A stretch of 64,000 nt of DNA from Bradyrhizobium guangdongense (GCF_006483445.1 NZ_PPPT01000018.1:1-64000), one strand, 5' to 3'. Positions 1 to 9,175 are shown, counted from the stretch's first letter. Notes: generated by a model not told the origin, from the letters alone. Made by a program: numbers and translations.

Positions 1-15
1 CTCCATCCGGGCTAC
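1..15. repeat. Fragment of a dispersed inverted repeat (right end)
   Basis: The first bases contain CATCCGGGCTAC, the same end sequence as the complete inverted repeat near 33831-33916. The rest of the element would lie outside the window. Bases 16-105 show no gene and no clear site. Confidence 0.45.
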
Positions 16-105
16 GGAAAAATGGCCGGGAATGACGGGTATGCCGTAACTCCCCGCCCCGTTTTTCGGCTGGCATCCCGCCTCCGCTGCGGGTACCGAT
101 AGACC

Positions 106-1167
106 ATGAATTCGAAAACCGACTCCGTGCAGTCCTCGGCCGAGGCGCTGCGTTATCCCTGGGAACAGCATCCCGGCCCCGAAGAGGTCGTGGAGGTGCG
201 CCCCGGCGTGTTGTGGGTGCGGCTGAAGCTGCCGTTCCGCCTCAACCATGTGAACATCTACCTGCTCGCCGACGGCGACGGCTATGCGATGATCGACTCC
301 GGCTTCGGCAATGAGGAGACCATCGAGGCCTGGACAAAACTGTTCGACGGACCGCTGAAGGGCGTGCACATCTCGCGGCTGATCGTCACGCATTCCCATC
401 CCGACCATGTCGGCCTCGCCGGCTGGATCGTCGAGCGCTTCAACTGCCCGCTGCAGATGTCGCAGGTCGAGTATCTGCAATCGGTCTATCACCAGAACCG
501 CGGCACCGAAGAGCGCCGCAATGCGCAGCGGCTGTTCTTTCGCCGCCACGGCATGGACGAATCGCTCACCGAGAAGCTGCTCGGCCGCGGCCAGGATTAT
601 CTGAAGCGCGTGTCGGTGCTGCCGCCGTCCTATCACCGCATCTCGCATGGCGACGACGTCGTGATCGGCTCGCGGCGTTTCAAGGTCATCACCGGCGGCG
701 GGCACGCGCTCGACCAGGTGATGCTGTATTGCGCCGACGACAAGCTGTTCCTGTCCGCCGACCAGGTGCTGAGCAAGATCTCGCCGAATGTCAGCGTGTG
801 GGCGGTCGAGCCCGAGCAGAACTCGCTCGGCGAATATCTGGCATCGCTCGCGAGCCTCACCACCACCCTACCCTATGACGTGCTGGTGCTGCCCGGCCAC
901 GGCGTGCCGTTCTACGGCTTGAAGACCCGCATCAAGCAGCTGGCCGACCACCACGAGGACCGCTGCCGGCTGATCGCGGAAGCATGCCGCGAGCAGCCGA
1001 AGACCTCGAAGGATCTGGTGCCGGTCGTGTTCCACAAGCACGTGCTGGACGAGCACCAGATGGGCTTTGCCTCGGGCGAGCTCGTCGCCCACGTCAACTA
1101 CATGCTGGTCGAGGGACGGCTGACGGCCGAGACCAAGGACGGCGTGCTGCAGTTCAGAACGACCTGA
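106..1167 (+). CDS. MBL-fold metallo-hydrolase
   Basis: This is a 353-residue member of the metallo-beta-lactamase fold hydrolases. The zinc-binding motif HSHPDH lies near residues 104-109. Further ligands fit the His in GGGHALDQ, the Asp in LSADQVL and the His in LPGHGVPF. There is no signal peptide, so it is probably cytoplasmic. The length and the C-terminal tail (residues 270-353, helical, basic) fit the glyoxalase-II-like hydrolases that are common in Bradyrhizobium, but the substrate cannot be read from the sequence. It stands alone upstream of hemA on the same strand, with a 220-base gap that holds the hemA control signals, so it is probably not in the hemA transcript. Confidence 0.85.
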   Translation: MNSKTDSVQSSAEALRYPWEQHPGPEEVVEVRPGVLWVRLKLPFRLNHVNIYLLADGDGYAMIDSGFGNEETIEAWTKLFDGPLKGVHISRLIVTHSHPDHVGLAGWIVERFNCPLQMSQVEYLQSVYHQNRGTEERRNAQRLFFRRHGMDESLTEKLLGRGQDYLKRVSVLPPSYHRISHGDDVVIGSRRFKVITGGGHALDQVMLYCADDKLFLSADQVLSKISPNVSVWAVEPEQNSLGEYLASLASLTTTLPYDVLVLPGHGVPFYGLKTRIKQLADHHEDRCRLIAEACREQPKTSKDLVPVVFHKHVLDEHQMGFASGELVAHVNYMLVEGRLTAETKDGVLQFRTT

Positions 1168-1243
1168 AGGTGGACTTCGCCTCGCCCCGCAAGCGTGGCG
1201 AGGGAGCACACGGTCACCGCGGTCGGGGCCTCCTCCACAAAAG

Positions 1244-1259
1244 CTTGATCGGGATCAAG
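1244..1259 (+). promoter_or_regulatory. FNR/FixK-type box upstream of hemA
   Basis: The sequence CTTGATCGGGATCAAG has perfect 7-base arms around GG and contains the full TTGAT-N4-ATCAA pattern of Crp/Fnr-family sites such as those of FixK2 and FnrN. It is centred about 143 bases upstream of the hemA start. Oxygen control of Bradyrhizobium japonicum hemA through an Fnr/FixK-like site is established knowledge. The assignment here rests on the match and the position. Confidence 0.75.
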
Positions 1260-1330
1260 ATGGGTGGTGCCCGGATAGGGCATTTTGCCCAAATGCAGCG
1301 CGGCCCCAATTGTGGGATAGCGCATAGACA

Positions 1331-1351
1331 TTAGAGCTGGAAAAGCTCTAA
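1331..1351 (+). promoter_or_regulatory. Inverted repeat in the hemA leader
   Basis: TTAGAGCT and AGCTCTAA form perfect 8-base arms around a 5-base loop, ending 43 bases before the hemA start. It could be an operator or an RNA hairpin in the leader. It does not match the usual Irr (ICE) motif well. Confidence 0.4.
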
Positions 1352-1394
1352 GAATGGCCGGCCTCGCCGGTCAGGTTCCACACTGGGTATGCCG

Positions 1395-2624
1395 ATGGAT
1401 TACAGCCAGTTTTTCAATAATGCCCTCGATCGCCTCCATGAAGAGCGCCGCTATCGCGTGTTCGCCGATCTGGAGCGCACGGCCGGCCGGTTCCCGCACG
1501 CGGTCTGGCACTCGCCGAAGGGCAAGCGCGACGTCGTGATCTGGTGCTCCAACGACTATCTCGGCATGGGCCAGCACCCGAAGGTGGTCGGCGCCATGGT
1601 GGAAACCGCGACCCGCGTCGGCACCGGCGCAGGCGGCACCCGCAACATCGCCGGCACCCATCACCCGCTGGTGCAGCTCGAGGCCGAGCTCGCCGACCTC
1701 CACGGCAAGGAAGCCGCCCTGCTGTTCACCTCGGGCTACGTCTCGAACCAGACCGGCATTGCGACCATCGCAAAACTCATTCCGAACTGCCTGATCCTGT
1801 CGGACGAGCTGAACCACAATTCGATGATCGAGGGCATCCGCCAGTCGGGCGCCGAGCGGGTCGTGTTCCGCCACAACGATCTCGCGCATCTCGAAGAGCT
1901 GCTGAAGGCCGCCGGTCCCAGCCGTCCCAAGCTGATCGCCTGCGAGAGCCTCTATTCCATGGACGGCGACGTCGCCCCGCTCGCCAAGATCTGCGATCTC
2001 GCCGAGAAATACGGCGCGATGACCTATGTCGACGAAGTGCACGCGGTCGGCATGTACGGCCCGCGCGGCGGCGGCATCGCCGAGCGTGACGGCGTCATGC
2101 ATCGCATCGACATCCTCGAAGGCACGCTGGCCAAGGCGTTCGGCTGCCTTGGCGGCTACATCGCCGGCAATGGCCACATCATCGACGCCGTGCGCTCCTA
2201 TGCGCCGGGCTTCATCTTCACGACCGCATTGCCGCCGGCGATCTGCTCGGCCGCAACCGCCGCGATCAAGCACCTGAAGAGCTCGAGCTGGGAGCGCGAG
2301 CGCCACCAGGACCGCGCCGCCCGCGTCAAGGCGATCCTCAACGCCGCCGGCCTGCCCGTGATGTCGAACGACACGCACATCGTGCCGCTGTTCGTCGGCG
2401 ATCCCGAGAAGTGCAAACAGGCCTCCGACCTGCTGCTGGAAGAGCACGGCATCTACATCCAGCCGATCAACTATCCGACGGTCGCCAAGGGCACCGAGCG
2501 GCTGCGCATCACGCCCTCGCCCTATCATGACGACGGCCTGATCGATCAGCTCGCCGAAGCCCTGCTCCAGGTCTGGGACCGCCTCGGCCTGCCGCTGAAG
2601 CAGAAGTCGCTCGCGGCGGAGTAA
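1395..2624 (+). CDS. hemA: 5-aminolevulinate synthase
   Basis: This enzyme condenses glycine with succinyl-CoA to give 5-aminolevulinate (with PLP), the first step of haem synthesis by the C4 route used in alphaproteobacteria. Starting at the second in-frame ATG (MDYSQFF) gives 409 residues, the length I recall for Bradyrhizobium HemA. An ATG six bases earlier (1389) is also possible. Landmarks are [11 protein letters not shown], the glycine-rich [14 protein letters not shown], the PLP aspartate region [11 protein letters not shown] and the PLP lysine near residue 247 in [10 protein letters not shown]. No strong Shine-Dalgarno is seen. A perfect FNR/FixK-like box lies upstream, suggesting induction at low oxygen, and a 17-base-pair hairpin follows the stop codon. 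Confidence 0.97.
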   Translation: MDYSQFFNNALDRLHEERRYRVFADLERTAGRFPHAVWHSPKGKRDVVIWCSNDYLGMGQHPKVVGAMVETATRVGTGAGGTRNIAGTHHPLVQLEAELADLHGKEAALLFTSGYVSNQTGIATIAKLIPNCLILSDELNHNSMIEGIRQSGAERVVFRHNDLAHLEELLKAAGPSRPKLIACESLYSMDGDVAPLAKICDLAEKYGAMTYVDEVHAVGMYGPRGGGIAERDGVMHRIDILEGTLAKAFGCLGGYIAGNGHIIDAVRSYAPGFIFTTALPPAICSAATAAIKHLKSSSWERERHQDRAARVKAILNAAGLPVMSNDTHIVPLFVGDPEKCKQASDLLLEEHGIYIQPINYPTVAKGTERLRITPSPYHDDGLIDQLAEALLQVWDRLGLPLKQKSLAAE

Positions 2625-2628
2625 TCGT

Positions 2629-2669
2629 CGTCCTGGCGAAAGCCATGGGTCCTGGCTTTCGCCAGGACG
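2629..2669 (+). terminator. Strong hairpin just downstream of hemA
   Basis: Two perfect 17-base arms (2629-2645 and 2653-2669) surround a 7-base loop, beginning five bases after the hemA stop codon. There is no T-tract, so it is either a Rho-assisted or stabilising 3' hairpin or a small dispersed palindrome. It separates hemA from the sensor kinase gene. Confidence 0.5.
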
Positions 2670-2816
2670 GCATTGGGGTTTGCCGCTTAACGACGATGCC
2701 AGTTCCTGAGATCCTCGGGAAAATGGCTGTCGCTTGCCGCGCGCCATCGCGCTAGATTTGCAGCGGAAAATGAGACGGTCGCGGACTACCCGCGCCCAGA
2801 GGGAGAGCCCGCCGCA

Positions 2817-5800
2817 ATGCTCCATGACTGGGGCGTGATCGCAGCCGCCTTCGGCTATATCGGCTTCCTGTTCCTGGTGGCGAGCCACGGCGACCGCCGC
2901 TCGCCGGCCAAGCCCGGTCGTGTCTCCGGCTTCATCTACCCGCTGTCGCTCGCGATCTACTGCACCTCCTGGACCTTCTTCGGCTCGGTCGGCTTTGCCA
3001 CGCGCACCGCGACGGACTTCCTCGCGATCTATGTCGGCCCGATCCTGATGATCGGGCTCGGCATCGGTGTGCTCCGCCGGGTCATCCAGCTCGCAAAGGC
3101 GCAGAACATCACCTCGATCGCCGACTTCATCGGCGCGCGCTACGGCAAGAGCCAGGCGGTCGCGGCAACCGTCGCGCTGATCGCGATCATCGGCTCGGTG
3201 CCCTATATCGCGCTCCAGCTCAAGGCCGTCGCCTCCTCGCTCGAAACCATTTTGAGCGAAGACCAGGCCTTCTCCCACATCCCGATCCTCGGCGACATGG
3301 CGCTGATGGTGACGCTGGCGATGGCCGCCTTCGCGGTGCTGTTCGGCACCAGGCAGACCGACGCCACCGAACATCAGCACGGGTTGATGCTCGCGGTCGC
3401 GACCGAATCCATCGTCAAGCTGGTCGCCTTCCTCGCCGCCGGCGCCTTCGTCACCTTCTGGATGTTCTCGCCGAACGAATTGATCGAGCGCGCGCTGAAG
3501 ACGCCGGAGGCGCTGCGCGTCATCAACTACTCGCCGTCGATCGGCAACTTCCTCACCATGACGCTGCTGTCGTTCTGCGCCATCATGCTGCTGCCGCGCC
3601 AGTTCCATGTCAGTGTGGTGGAGAATTCGTCGGACGCGGAAGTCTCCCGTGCGCGCTGGCTGTTCCCGCTCTATCTGGTCGCCATCAACCTGTTCGTGAT
3701 CCCGATCGCGCTCGCCGGCCTCGTGACCTTCCCGTTCGGCGCGGTCGACCCCGATATGTACGTGCTGGCGCTGCCGATCGAGGGCGGCAGCGAGGCGCTG
3801 AGTGTCGCGATCTTCGTCGGCGGCCTGTCGGCGGCGACCGCGATGGTGATCGTTGAATGCGTCGCGCTCTCGATCATGGTCTCCAACGACCTCGTGGTGC
3901 CGCTGGTGCTGCAGCGCCGGCCCGAGGGCCGTGCCGGCTCCTCCGACTTCGGCGACTTCCTGCTGCGCTCGCGGCGCTTTGCGATCTTCGCCATCATGGT
4001 GATGGCCTATTTCTATTATCGCGCGCTCGGTAACACCCAGCTCGTGGCGATCGGTCTGTTGTCGTTTGCCGCGATCGCCCAGCTTGCGCCGTCGTTCTTC
4101 GGCGGATTGCTGTGGCGGCGCGCGACCGCGCGCGGCGCCATCGGCGGCATGCTGGTCGGTTTTGCGGTGTGGCTGTACACGCTGTTCGTTCCGAGCTTCC
4201 TCGATTCCTCCACCGCGGGAATCCTGCTGCTCCAGCATGGGCCGTTCGGGATCGAGGCGCTGCGGCCGCAGGCGCTGTTCGGCACCGATCTTCCCCCGCT
4301 GCTGCATGGCGTCGCCTGGTCGCTATCGCTCAACATTCTCACCTATGTCGTGCTGTCGTTGATGCGCGCGCCGACCTCGATCGAGCTGATGCAGGCCGAT
4401 CTGTTCGTGCCCAACACGCTCGCTCCGAGCGCGCCGAGTTTTCGCCGCTGGCGCACCACCGTCACGGTGCAGGACATCCAGAGCACGGTGGCGCAGTATC
4501 TCGGCCCCGACCGCGCCCGGCATTCCTTCGAGGCCTTTGCGGCGCGGCGCAATGCGCGGCTCGAAGCCACGGCGCCCGCGGATTTCGAGCTGCTGCAGCA
4601 TGCCGAGCATCTGATCGCCTCGTCGATCGGGGCTGCCTCCTCGCGCCTCGTGATGTCGCTGCTGCTGCGCAAGCGAACCGTTTCGGCCAGAGCCGCGCTA
4701 AAGCTGCTCGACGATTCCCATGCCGCGCTGCATTTCAACCGCGAGATGCTGCAGACCGCGCTGAACCACGTGCGCCAGGGCATCGCCGTGTTCGACGACG
4801 ATCTCCGGCTCATCTGCTCCAACAGGCAGTTCGGCGACATCCTCGGCGTGCCCATGCATCTCGTGCAGTTCGGCACGCCGCTGCGCGAGATCCTGGAGAT
4901 CATGGAGATCCACGGCCCGACCGACGCGGCCGAGCACGCGGCGGCCGTGGAGCGGCGGCTCGCGGCGTATACGACCGAGAGCGAGCCCTATCTCGAACGC
5001 CTGCCCGACCGCCACATGGTGCTGGAAGTCCTGACCAACCGCATGCCGGGCGGCGGCTTCGTCATCACCTTCACCGACGTGACGCCGTCGTTCGAGGCTG
5101 CCGAAGCGCTGGAGCGCGCCAATGCGACACTGGAAAAGCGCGTCCGCGACCGCACCGAGGAGCTGACCCGGCTGAACTCCGAGCTGGCGCAGGCCAAGAG
5201 CACGGCCGAAGACGCCAACATCTCCAAGACCCGATTCCTCGCCGCGGCGAGCCACGACATCCTGCAGCCGCTCAACGCGGCGCGGCTCTACGTCACGAGC
5301 CTGGTCGAACGGCCGGCCGGCGGCGAGGAGACGCGGCTGGTCGAGAACATCGACGAATCCCTGCAGGCGATCGAGGAGATCCTCGGCGCACTGCTGGACA
5401 TCTCGCGGCTCGACGCCGGCGCGATGACGACGTCGATCACGAGCTTCAAGGTCGGCGACCTCATGCGCTCGCTGGAGATCGAGTTCGCGCCGATCGCGCG
5501 CGCCAAGGGTCTGCGACTGAGCTTCATGCCGTGCTCGCTGGCGGTTCGGTCGGACCGCCTGCTGCTGCGGCGGCTGCTGCAGAACCTGATCTCGAACGCG
5601 ATCAAATACACCCCGCGCGGACGCGTGCTGGTCGGCTGCCGCCGCCACGGCGAGTCGCTGAAGATCTGCGTCTACGACACCGGCGTCGGCATCCCCGTGG
5701 TGAAGCGCGCCGAGATCTTCAAAGAGTTCCACCGCCTCGAGCAGGGCGCGCGGATCGCGCGCGGCCTCGGGCTCGGGCTCTCGATCGTCGAACGTCTGGC

Positions 5801-6326
5801 GCGCGTGCTCGACCACGGCATCGCCATCGACGCCAATGCGAGCGGCGGCTCGGTGTTTTCGGTCACCGTCCCGACCGCCAGCGCCGTCACCCATACCGCG
5901 GCGGTGACGAGCGCGACGCCGCTGGCGCGCACGCCGATCTCCGGCGCGCTGATCGTCTGCATCGAGAACGACGCGGCCATCCTCGACGGCATGCGCACGC
6001 TGCTGAAGGCGTGGGACGCCGAGGTGATCGCGGTCGCCGACCCCGAGTCCGCGATATCGGCCATCGAGGCCGCCGGCCGTCCCGTTACCGGCCTCCTGGT
6101 CGACTACCACCTCGACCGCGGCAACGGCATCGCCGCCATCCGCGACATCCGCCGCAAGTTCGGCGACGCGATCCCGGCGATCCTGATCACCGCCGATCGC
6201 AGCCCGGCCGTGCAGGTCGCGGCGCGCGAGGAGAAGATCGCGGTGCTCAACAAGCCGCTGAAGCCGGCCTCGCTGCGTGCCCTGCTCGGGCAATGGCGCA
6301 CCCAGCAGATGGTGGCGGCGGAATAG
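2817..6326 (+). CDS. Hybrid sensor histidine kinase with an N-terminal sodium/solute-symporter domain (CrbS-like)
   Basis: This 1169-residue inner-membrane kinase begins with a multi-helix SSF/SLC5-type transporter domain (about residues 1-500). A linker region that may be a STAC domain follows, then a PAS segment (about 640-770) and a coiled coil (LEKRVRDRTEELTRLNSEL). The dimerisation box has phospho-acceptor His near residue 813 (ASHDILQPLNAARLY). An HATPase domain follows with NLISNAIKYTPRG and GLGLGLSIV. A C-terminal receiver has its likely phospho-Asp near 1096 (LLVDYHLDRGNG). This architecture matches CrbS, which with the LuxR-type regulator CrbR controls acetate use in Vibrio and Pseudomonas. 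The NarL-type regulator gene converging from the other side is the obvious partner. The ligand here is not known. Confidence 0.9.
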   Translation: MLHDWGVIAAAFGYIGFLFLVASHGDRRSPAKPGRVSGFIYPLSLAIYCTSWTFFGSVGFATRTATDFLAIYVGPILMIGLGIGVLRRVIQLAKAQNITSIADFIGARYGKSQAVAATVALIAIIGSVPYIALQLKAVASSLETILSEDQAFSHIPILGDMALMVTLAMAAFAVLFGTRQTDATEHQHGLMLAVATESIVKLVAFLAAGAFVTFWMFSPNELIERALKTPEALRVINYSPSIGNFLTMTLLSFCAIMLLPRQFHVSVVENSSDAEVSRARWLFPLYLVAINLFVIPIALAGLVTFPFGAVDPDMYVLALPIEGGSEALSVAIFVGGLSAATAMVIVECVALSIMVSNDLVVPLVLQRRPEGRAGSSDFGDFLLRSRRFAIFAIMVMAYFYYRALGNTQLVAIGLLSFAAIAQLAPSFFGGLLWRRATARGAIGGMLVGFAVWLYTLFVPSFLDSSTAGILLLQHGPFGIEALRPQALFGTDLPPLLHGVAWSLSLNILTYVVLSLMRAPTSIELMQADLFVPNTLAPSAPSFRRWRTTVTVQDIQSTVAQYLGPDRARHSFEAFAARRNARLEATAPADFELLQHAEHLIASSIGAASSRLVMSLLLRKRTVSARAALKLLDDSHAALHFNREMLQTALNHVRQGIAVFDDDLRLICSNRQFGDILGVPMHLVQFGTPLREILEIMEIHGPTDAAEHAAAVERRLAAYTTESEPYLERLPDRHMVLEVLTNRMPGGGFVITFTDVTPSFEAAEALERANATLEKRVRDRTEELTRLNSELAQAKSTAEDANISKTRFLAAASHDILQPLNAARLYVTSLVERPAGGEETRLVENIDESLQAIEEILGALLDISRLDAGAMTTSITSFKVGDLMRSLEIEFAPIARAKGLRLSFMPCSLAVRSDRLLLRRLLQNLISNAIKYTPRGRVLVGCRRHGESLKICVYDTGVGIPVVKRAEIFKEFHRLEQGARIARGLGLGLSIVERLARVLDHGIAIDANASGGSVFSVTVPTASAVTHTAAVTSATPLARTPISGALIVCIENDAAILDGMRTLLKAWDAEVIAVADPESAISAIEAAGRPVTGLLVDYHLDRGNGIAAIRDIRRKFGDAIPAILITADRSPAVQVAAREEKIAVLNKPLKPASLRALLGQWRTQQMVAAE

Positions 6327-6355
6327 GGTTCCGGCCGGTCCAGTCAAACTGCGGT

Positions 6356-6378
6356 GAAAACAACCCCATGCACAGTAG
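6356..6378. repeat. 23-base dispersed element, copy 1
   Basis: The 23 bases (starting GAAAACAACCCCATGC and ending ACAGTAG) recur without mismatch at 39866-39888, in an unrelated intergenic region. In both places CGCGC follows within two bases. It lies between the convergent kinase and regulator genes. I see no coding or operator role. Confidence 0.6.
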
Positions 6379-6486
6379 AGCGCGCCTGGGGAAAATATTG
6401 CGCGCTTTTCTGAAAAGGTCTCGCGCGAACAAGGGGGTGGAGTTCGCCAGCAACGATTCAGCGGGAATCATGCGCTTGGCCGCAAA

Positions 6487-7158
6487 TCACTCCGTCGCCG
6501 TTCCCTGCTTCCATTGGCTGCCGGCGATCTTTGCTGCGGCGATCACCGCCTGGGTGCGGCTTTCGACGCCAAGCTTTTGCAGGATCGCGGAGACGTGGGC
6601 CTTGATGGTCGCCTCGGAGACGCCGAGCTCATAGGCGATCTGCTTGTTGAGCAGCCCTTCCGACAGCATCATCAGCACCCGCACCTGTTGCGGGGTGAGC
6701 GTCACCAGCCGGTCGCGCAGCCGCGTCATGTCGGGATCCGCCGGTGCCGACAGGTCGGTATCGGCCGGCACCCAGACGTCCCCCTCCATCACCTTGAGGA
6801 TGGCGTCGCGCAGCGTCTCGACGCCGAATCGCTTTGGAATGAAACCGGAGGCTCCGAAATCCAGCGAACGGCGGATCGTGGCGCTGTCGTCGGAGGCCGA
6901 GACGATCACCACCGGAATCGCCGGATATTGCGCCCGCAAATAGATCAGGCCGGAAAAGCCGGAGATCCCGGGCATCGAGAGATCGAGCAGGATCAGATCG
7001 ACCTCCGAGGTCTCCTCGAGGAGCTTTGTGAGGTCCTCGAACGATCCTGCTTCGTCGATCTTGGCCGTGGTCAGGACGCCCGCCACCGCCTGCCGCAACG
7101 CACCGCGGAACAGGGGATGATCATCGGCAATGACAAGATGGGTTGGAGAAGCGCTCAT
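6487..7158 (-). CDS. NarL/LuxR-family response regulator (CrbR-like)
   Basis: This 223-residue protein has an N-terminal receiver domain with the acidic pair in ADDHP, a phospho-Asp at residue 59 (ILLDLSMPG) and Lys in GFIPKRF. A GerE/LuxR-type helix-turn-helix follows (about 155-215: LTPQQVRVLMMLSEGLLNKQIAYELGVS). It is convergent with the hybrid sensor kinase and is its most likely target. It is divergent from the MHS-family transporter, with a shared 328-base upstream region, so the transporter is a natural candidate for control. This is inference from gene order and from the CrbSR family precedent. Confidence 0.92.
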   Translation of the reverse strand: MSASPTHLVIADDHPLFRGALRQAVAGVLTTAKIDEAGSFEDLTKLLEETSEVDLILLDLSMPGISGFSGLIYLRAQYPAIPVVIVSASDDSATIRRSLDFGASGFIPKRFGVETLRDAILKVMEGDVWVPADTDLSAPADPDMTRLRDRLVTLTPQQVRVLMMLSEGLLNKQIAYELGVSEATIKAHVSAILQKLGVESRTQAVIAAAKIAGSQWKQGTATE

Positions 7159-7486
7159 CGTCCCTTGCTGTCGTTACGCCGAATTTCGGCAAGTGCGGCA
7201 CATGCGGCGGTACGGAATGCCGCACCGGGGGCCTCGCCAATTCTTCCCCGGCCGGCCGTGGCATGCAAGTACACATTATCCCTTTGCTGCAAAGGGGTTA
7301 ATCCACAACCTGCTGCGTGCCTGCGGTATTGAATGGCAGGTCGTCAGGTGTGCGTCAGCGCGCAAGGCCAAAAGTCGTATTGGGGGAGGTTTCACGACGA
7401 TGTTACTTTAGCACAAGGCCCAGACAGATCCGGTGCATCCGGTCGTCCGGGAGATAGCAAACGAATTTTCGGGGAGCGAACTCAAC
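7159..7486. other. Divergent control region between response regulator and transporter
   Basis: No gene is seen here. The region has a short hairpin (CCCTTTG and CAAAGGG arms, 7280-7296) and a purine-rich ribosome binding site GGGGAG at 7471-7476 for the transporter. Promoters for both flanking genes must lie here, but no clear -35/-10 pair stands out. Confidence 0.5.
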
Positions 7487-9151
7487 ATGTCGACGATGGC
7501 AGTGTCTCAAACAGGCGCGGGAGGTATGACGAAGGACGAACGGTTCGTCATTCTCGCCTCTTCGCTCGGTACCGTGTTCGAATGGTACGATTTCTACCTC
7601 TACGGATCGCTTGCCGGCATCATCGGTGCACAGTTCTTCTCGGCCTATCCGCCGGCCACGCGTGACATCTTCGCGCTGCTGGCGTTCGCCGCCGGCTTCC
7701 TGGTCCGTCCCTTCGGCGCCATCGTGTTTGGCCGCGTCGGCGACATCGTCGGCCGCAAATACACCTTCCTCGTCACCATTCTGATCATGGGTCTGTCGAC
7801 CTTCATCGTCGGCCTGCTGCCGAACGCAGCAACCATCGGCATCGCGGCTCCGATCATCCTGATCGCGCTGCGCCTCGCCCAGGGCCTCGCGCTCGGCGGC
7901 GAGTATGGCGGTGCGGCGACCTATGTCGCGGAGCATGCGCCGAACGGCAAGCGCGGCTACTATACCTCCTTCATCCAGACCACCGCGACGCTCGGCCTGT
8001 TCCTGTCGCTGCTGGTGATCCTGTTCACCCGCTCGGCGATCGGCGAAACCGACTTCGCGGCGTGGGGCTGGCGCATTCCGTTCCTGGTCTCGGTGCTGCT
8101 GCTCGGCATCTCCGTCTGGATCCGGCTGCGTCTGAACGAATCGCCGATCTTCCAGAAGATGAAGGACGAAGGTAAGGGCTCGAAGGCGCCGCTGACCGAA
8201 GCCTTCGGCAACTGGCAGAACGGCAAGCTCGTGCTGCTCGCCCTGCTCGGCGGCGTGATGGGCCAGGGCGTGGTCTGGTACACCGGCCAGTTCTACGCGC
8301 TGTTCTTCCTGCAATCGATCCTGAAGGTCGACGGCTACACCGCCAACCTTCTGATCGCCTGGTCGCTGCTGCTCGGCACCGGCTTCTTCATCGTGTTCGG
8401 CGCGCTGTCCGACAAGATCGGCCGCAAGCCGATCATCCTCGGCGGCTGCCTGATCGCGGCGCTGACCTTCTTCCCGATCTTCAAGATGATCACCACCAAC
8501 GCCAACCCGGCGCTGGAGAAGGCGATCGAATCCGCGAAGGTCGAGGTTGTGGCCGATCCCGCAGGCTGCGGCGACCTGTTCAACCCGGTCGGCACCCGCG
8601 TCTTCTCCGCACCGTGCGACACCGCCCGCGCCTTCCTCGCCCAGTCGTCGGTCAAGTACACGACGAGCTACGGTGCGGCCGGCTCCGGCGTGAAGGTCAT
8701 GGTCAACGGCAAGGAAGTGCCCTACGCCAACGCCAAGGACGGCAACCCGGCGGTCACGGCGGCTGTTGCTGCGGCCGGCTATCCCAAGGTGGGCGACGCC
8801 GGCATCGTGAAGATGGCGCATCCGTTCGACATCTTCCGTCCGCAGGTGGCCGCGATCATCGGGCTCTTGTTCATCCTGGTCGTCTACGTGACCATGGTGT
8901 ACGGCCCGATCGCCGCGATGCTGGTCGAACTGTTCCCGACCCGCATCCGCTACACCTCGATGTCGCTGCCCTACCACATCGGCAACGGCTGGTTCGGCGG
9001 CCTCCTGCCCGCGACCGCGTTCGCGATCGTGGCCTCGACCGGCGACATCTATGCAGGTCTCTGGTACCCGATCATCTTCGCGTCCATCACGGTCGTGATC
9101 GGTTTCTTCTTCCTGCCCGAGACCAAGGACGTCGACATCAAGGCGACCTGA
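7487..9151 (+). CDS. MFS transporter of the metabolite:H+ symporter (MHS) type with a long periplasmic insert
   Basis: This is a 554-residue inner-membrane transporter with about 12 helices. The ATG at 7487, preceded by GGGGAG, is preferred over an upstream alternative at 7433. MHS features include FEWYDFYLYG, GDIVGRKYTF and LGGEYGGAATYVAEHAP in the first half, SDKIGRKP in the central loop and LVELFPTRIRYTSMSLPYH near the end. Relatives carry dicarboxylates, shikimate, proline or similar solutes. Between two helices of the second half (about residues 340-455) there is a hydrophilic insert of roughly 115 residues with two cysteines (AGCGD and SAPCD) that could form a disulphide. Typical MHS proteins are about 430 residues. 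It is divergent from the CrbR-like regulator. Confidence 0.88.
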   Translation: MSTMAVSQTGAGGMTKDERFVILASSLGTVFEWYDFYLYGSLAGIIGAQFFSAYPPATRDIFALLAFAAGFLVRPFGAIVFGRVGDIVGRKYTFLVTILIMGLSTFIVGLLPNAATIGIAAPIILIALRLAQGLALGGEYGGAATYVAEHAPNGKRGYYTSFIQTTATLGLFLSLLVILFTRSAIGETDFAAWGWRIPFLVSVLLLGISVWIRLRLNESPIFQKMKDEGKGSKAPLTEAFGNWQNGKLVLLALLGGVMGQGVVWYTGQFYALFFLQSILKVDGYTANLLIAWSLLLGTGFFIVFGALSDKIGRKPIILGGCLIAALTFFPIFKMITTNANPALEKAIESAKVEVVADPAGCGDLFNPVGTRVFSAPCDTARAFLAQSSVKYTTSYGAAGSGVKVMVNGKEVPYANAKDGNPAVTAAVAAAGYPKVGDAGIVKMAHPFDIFRPQVAAIIGLLFILVVYVTMVYGPIAAMLVELFPTRIRYTSMSLPYHIGNGWFGGLLPATAFAIVASTGDIYAGLWYPIIFASITVVIGFFFLPETKDVDIKAT

Positions 9152-9175
9152 TCGAAGGCACGATCGTCAAACACG

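Noticed and set aside
1371-4307. A 978-residue open frame antisense to hemA and the sensor kinase
   Set aside because: It is rich in Arg, Asp, Gly, His and Gln without any domain, a normal shadow of high-GC genes, and both genes on the other strand are certain.
4112-6634. An 840-residue frame overlapping the sensor kinase on the same strand
   Set aside because: Arg/Ala-rich shadow in the wrong frame. The true frame has the complete kinase domain order.
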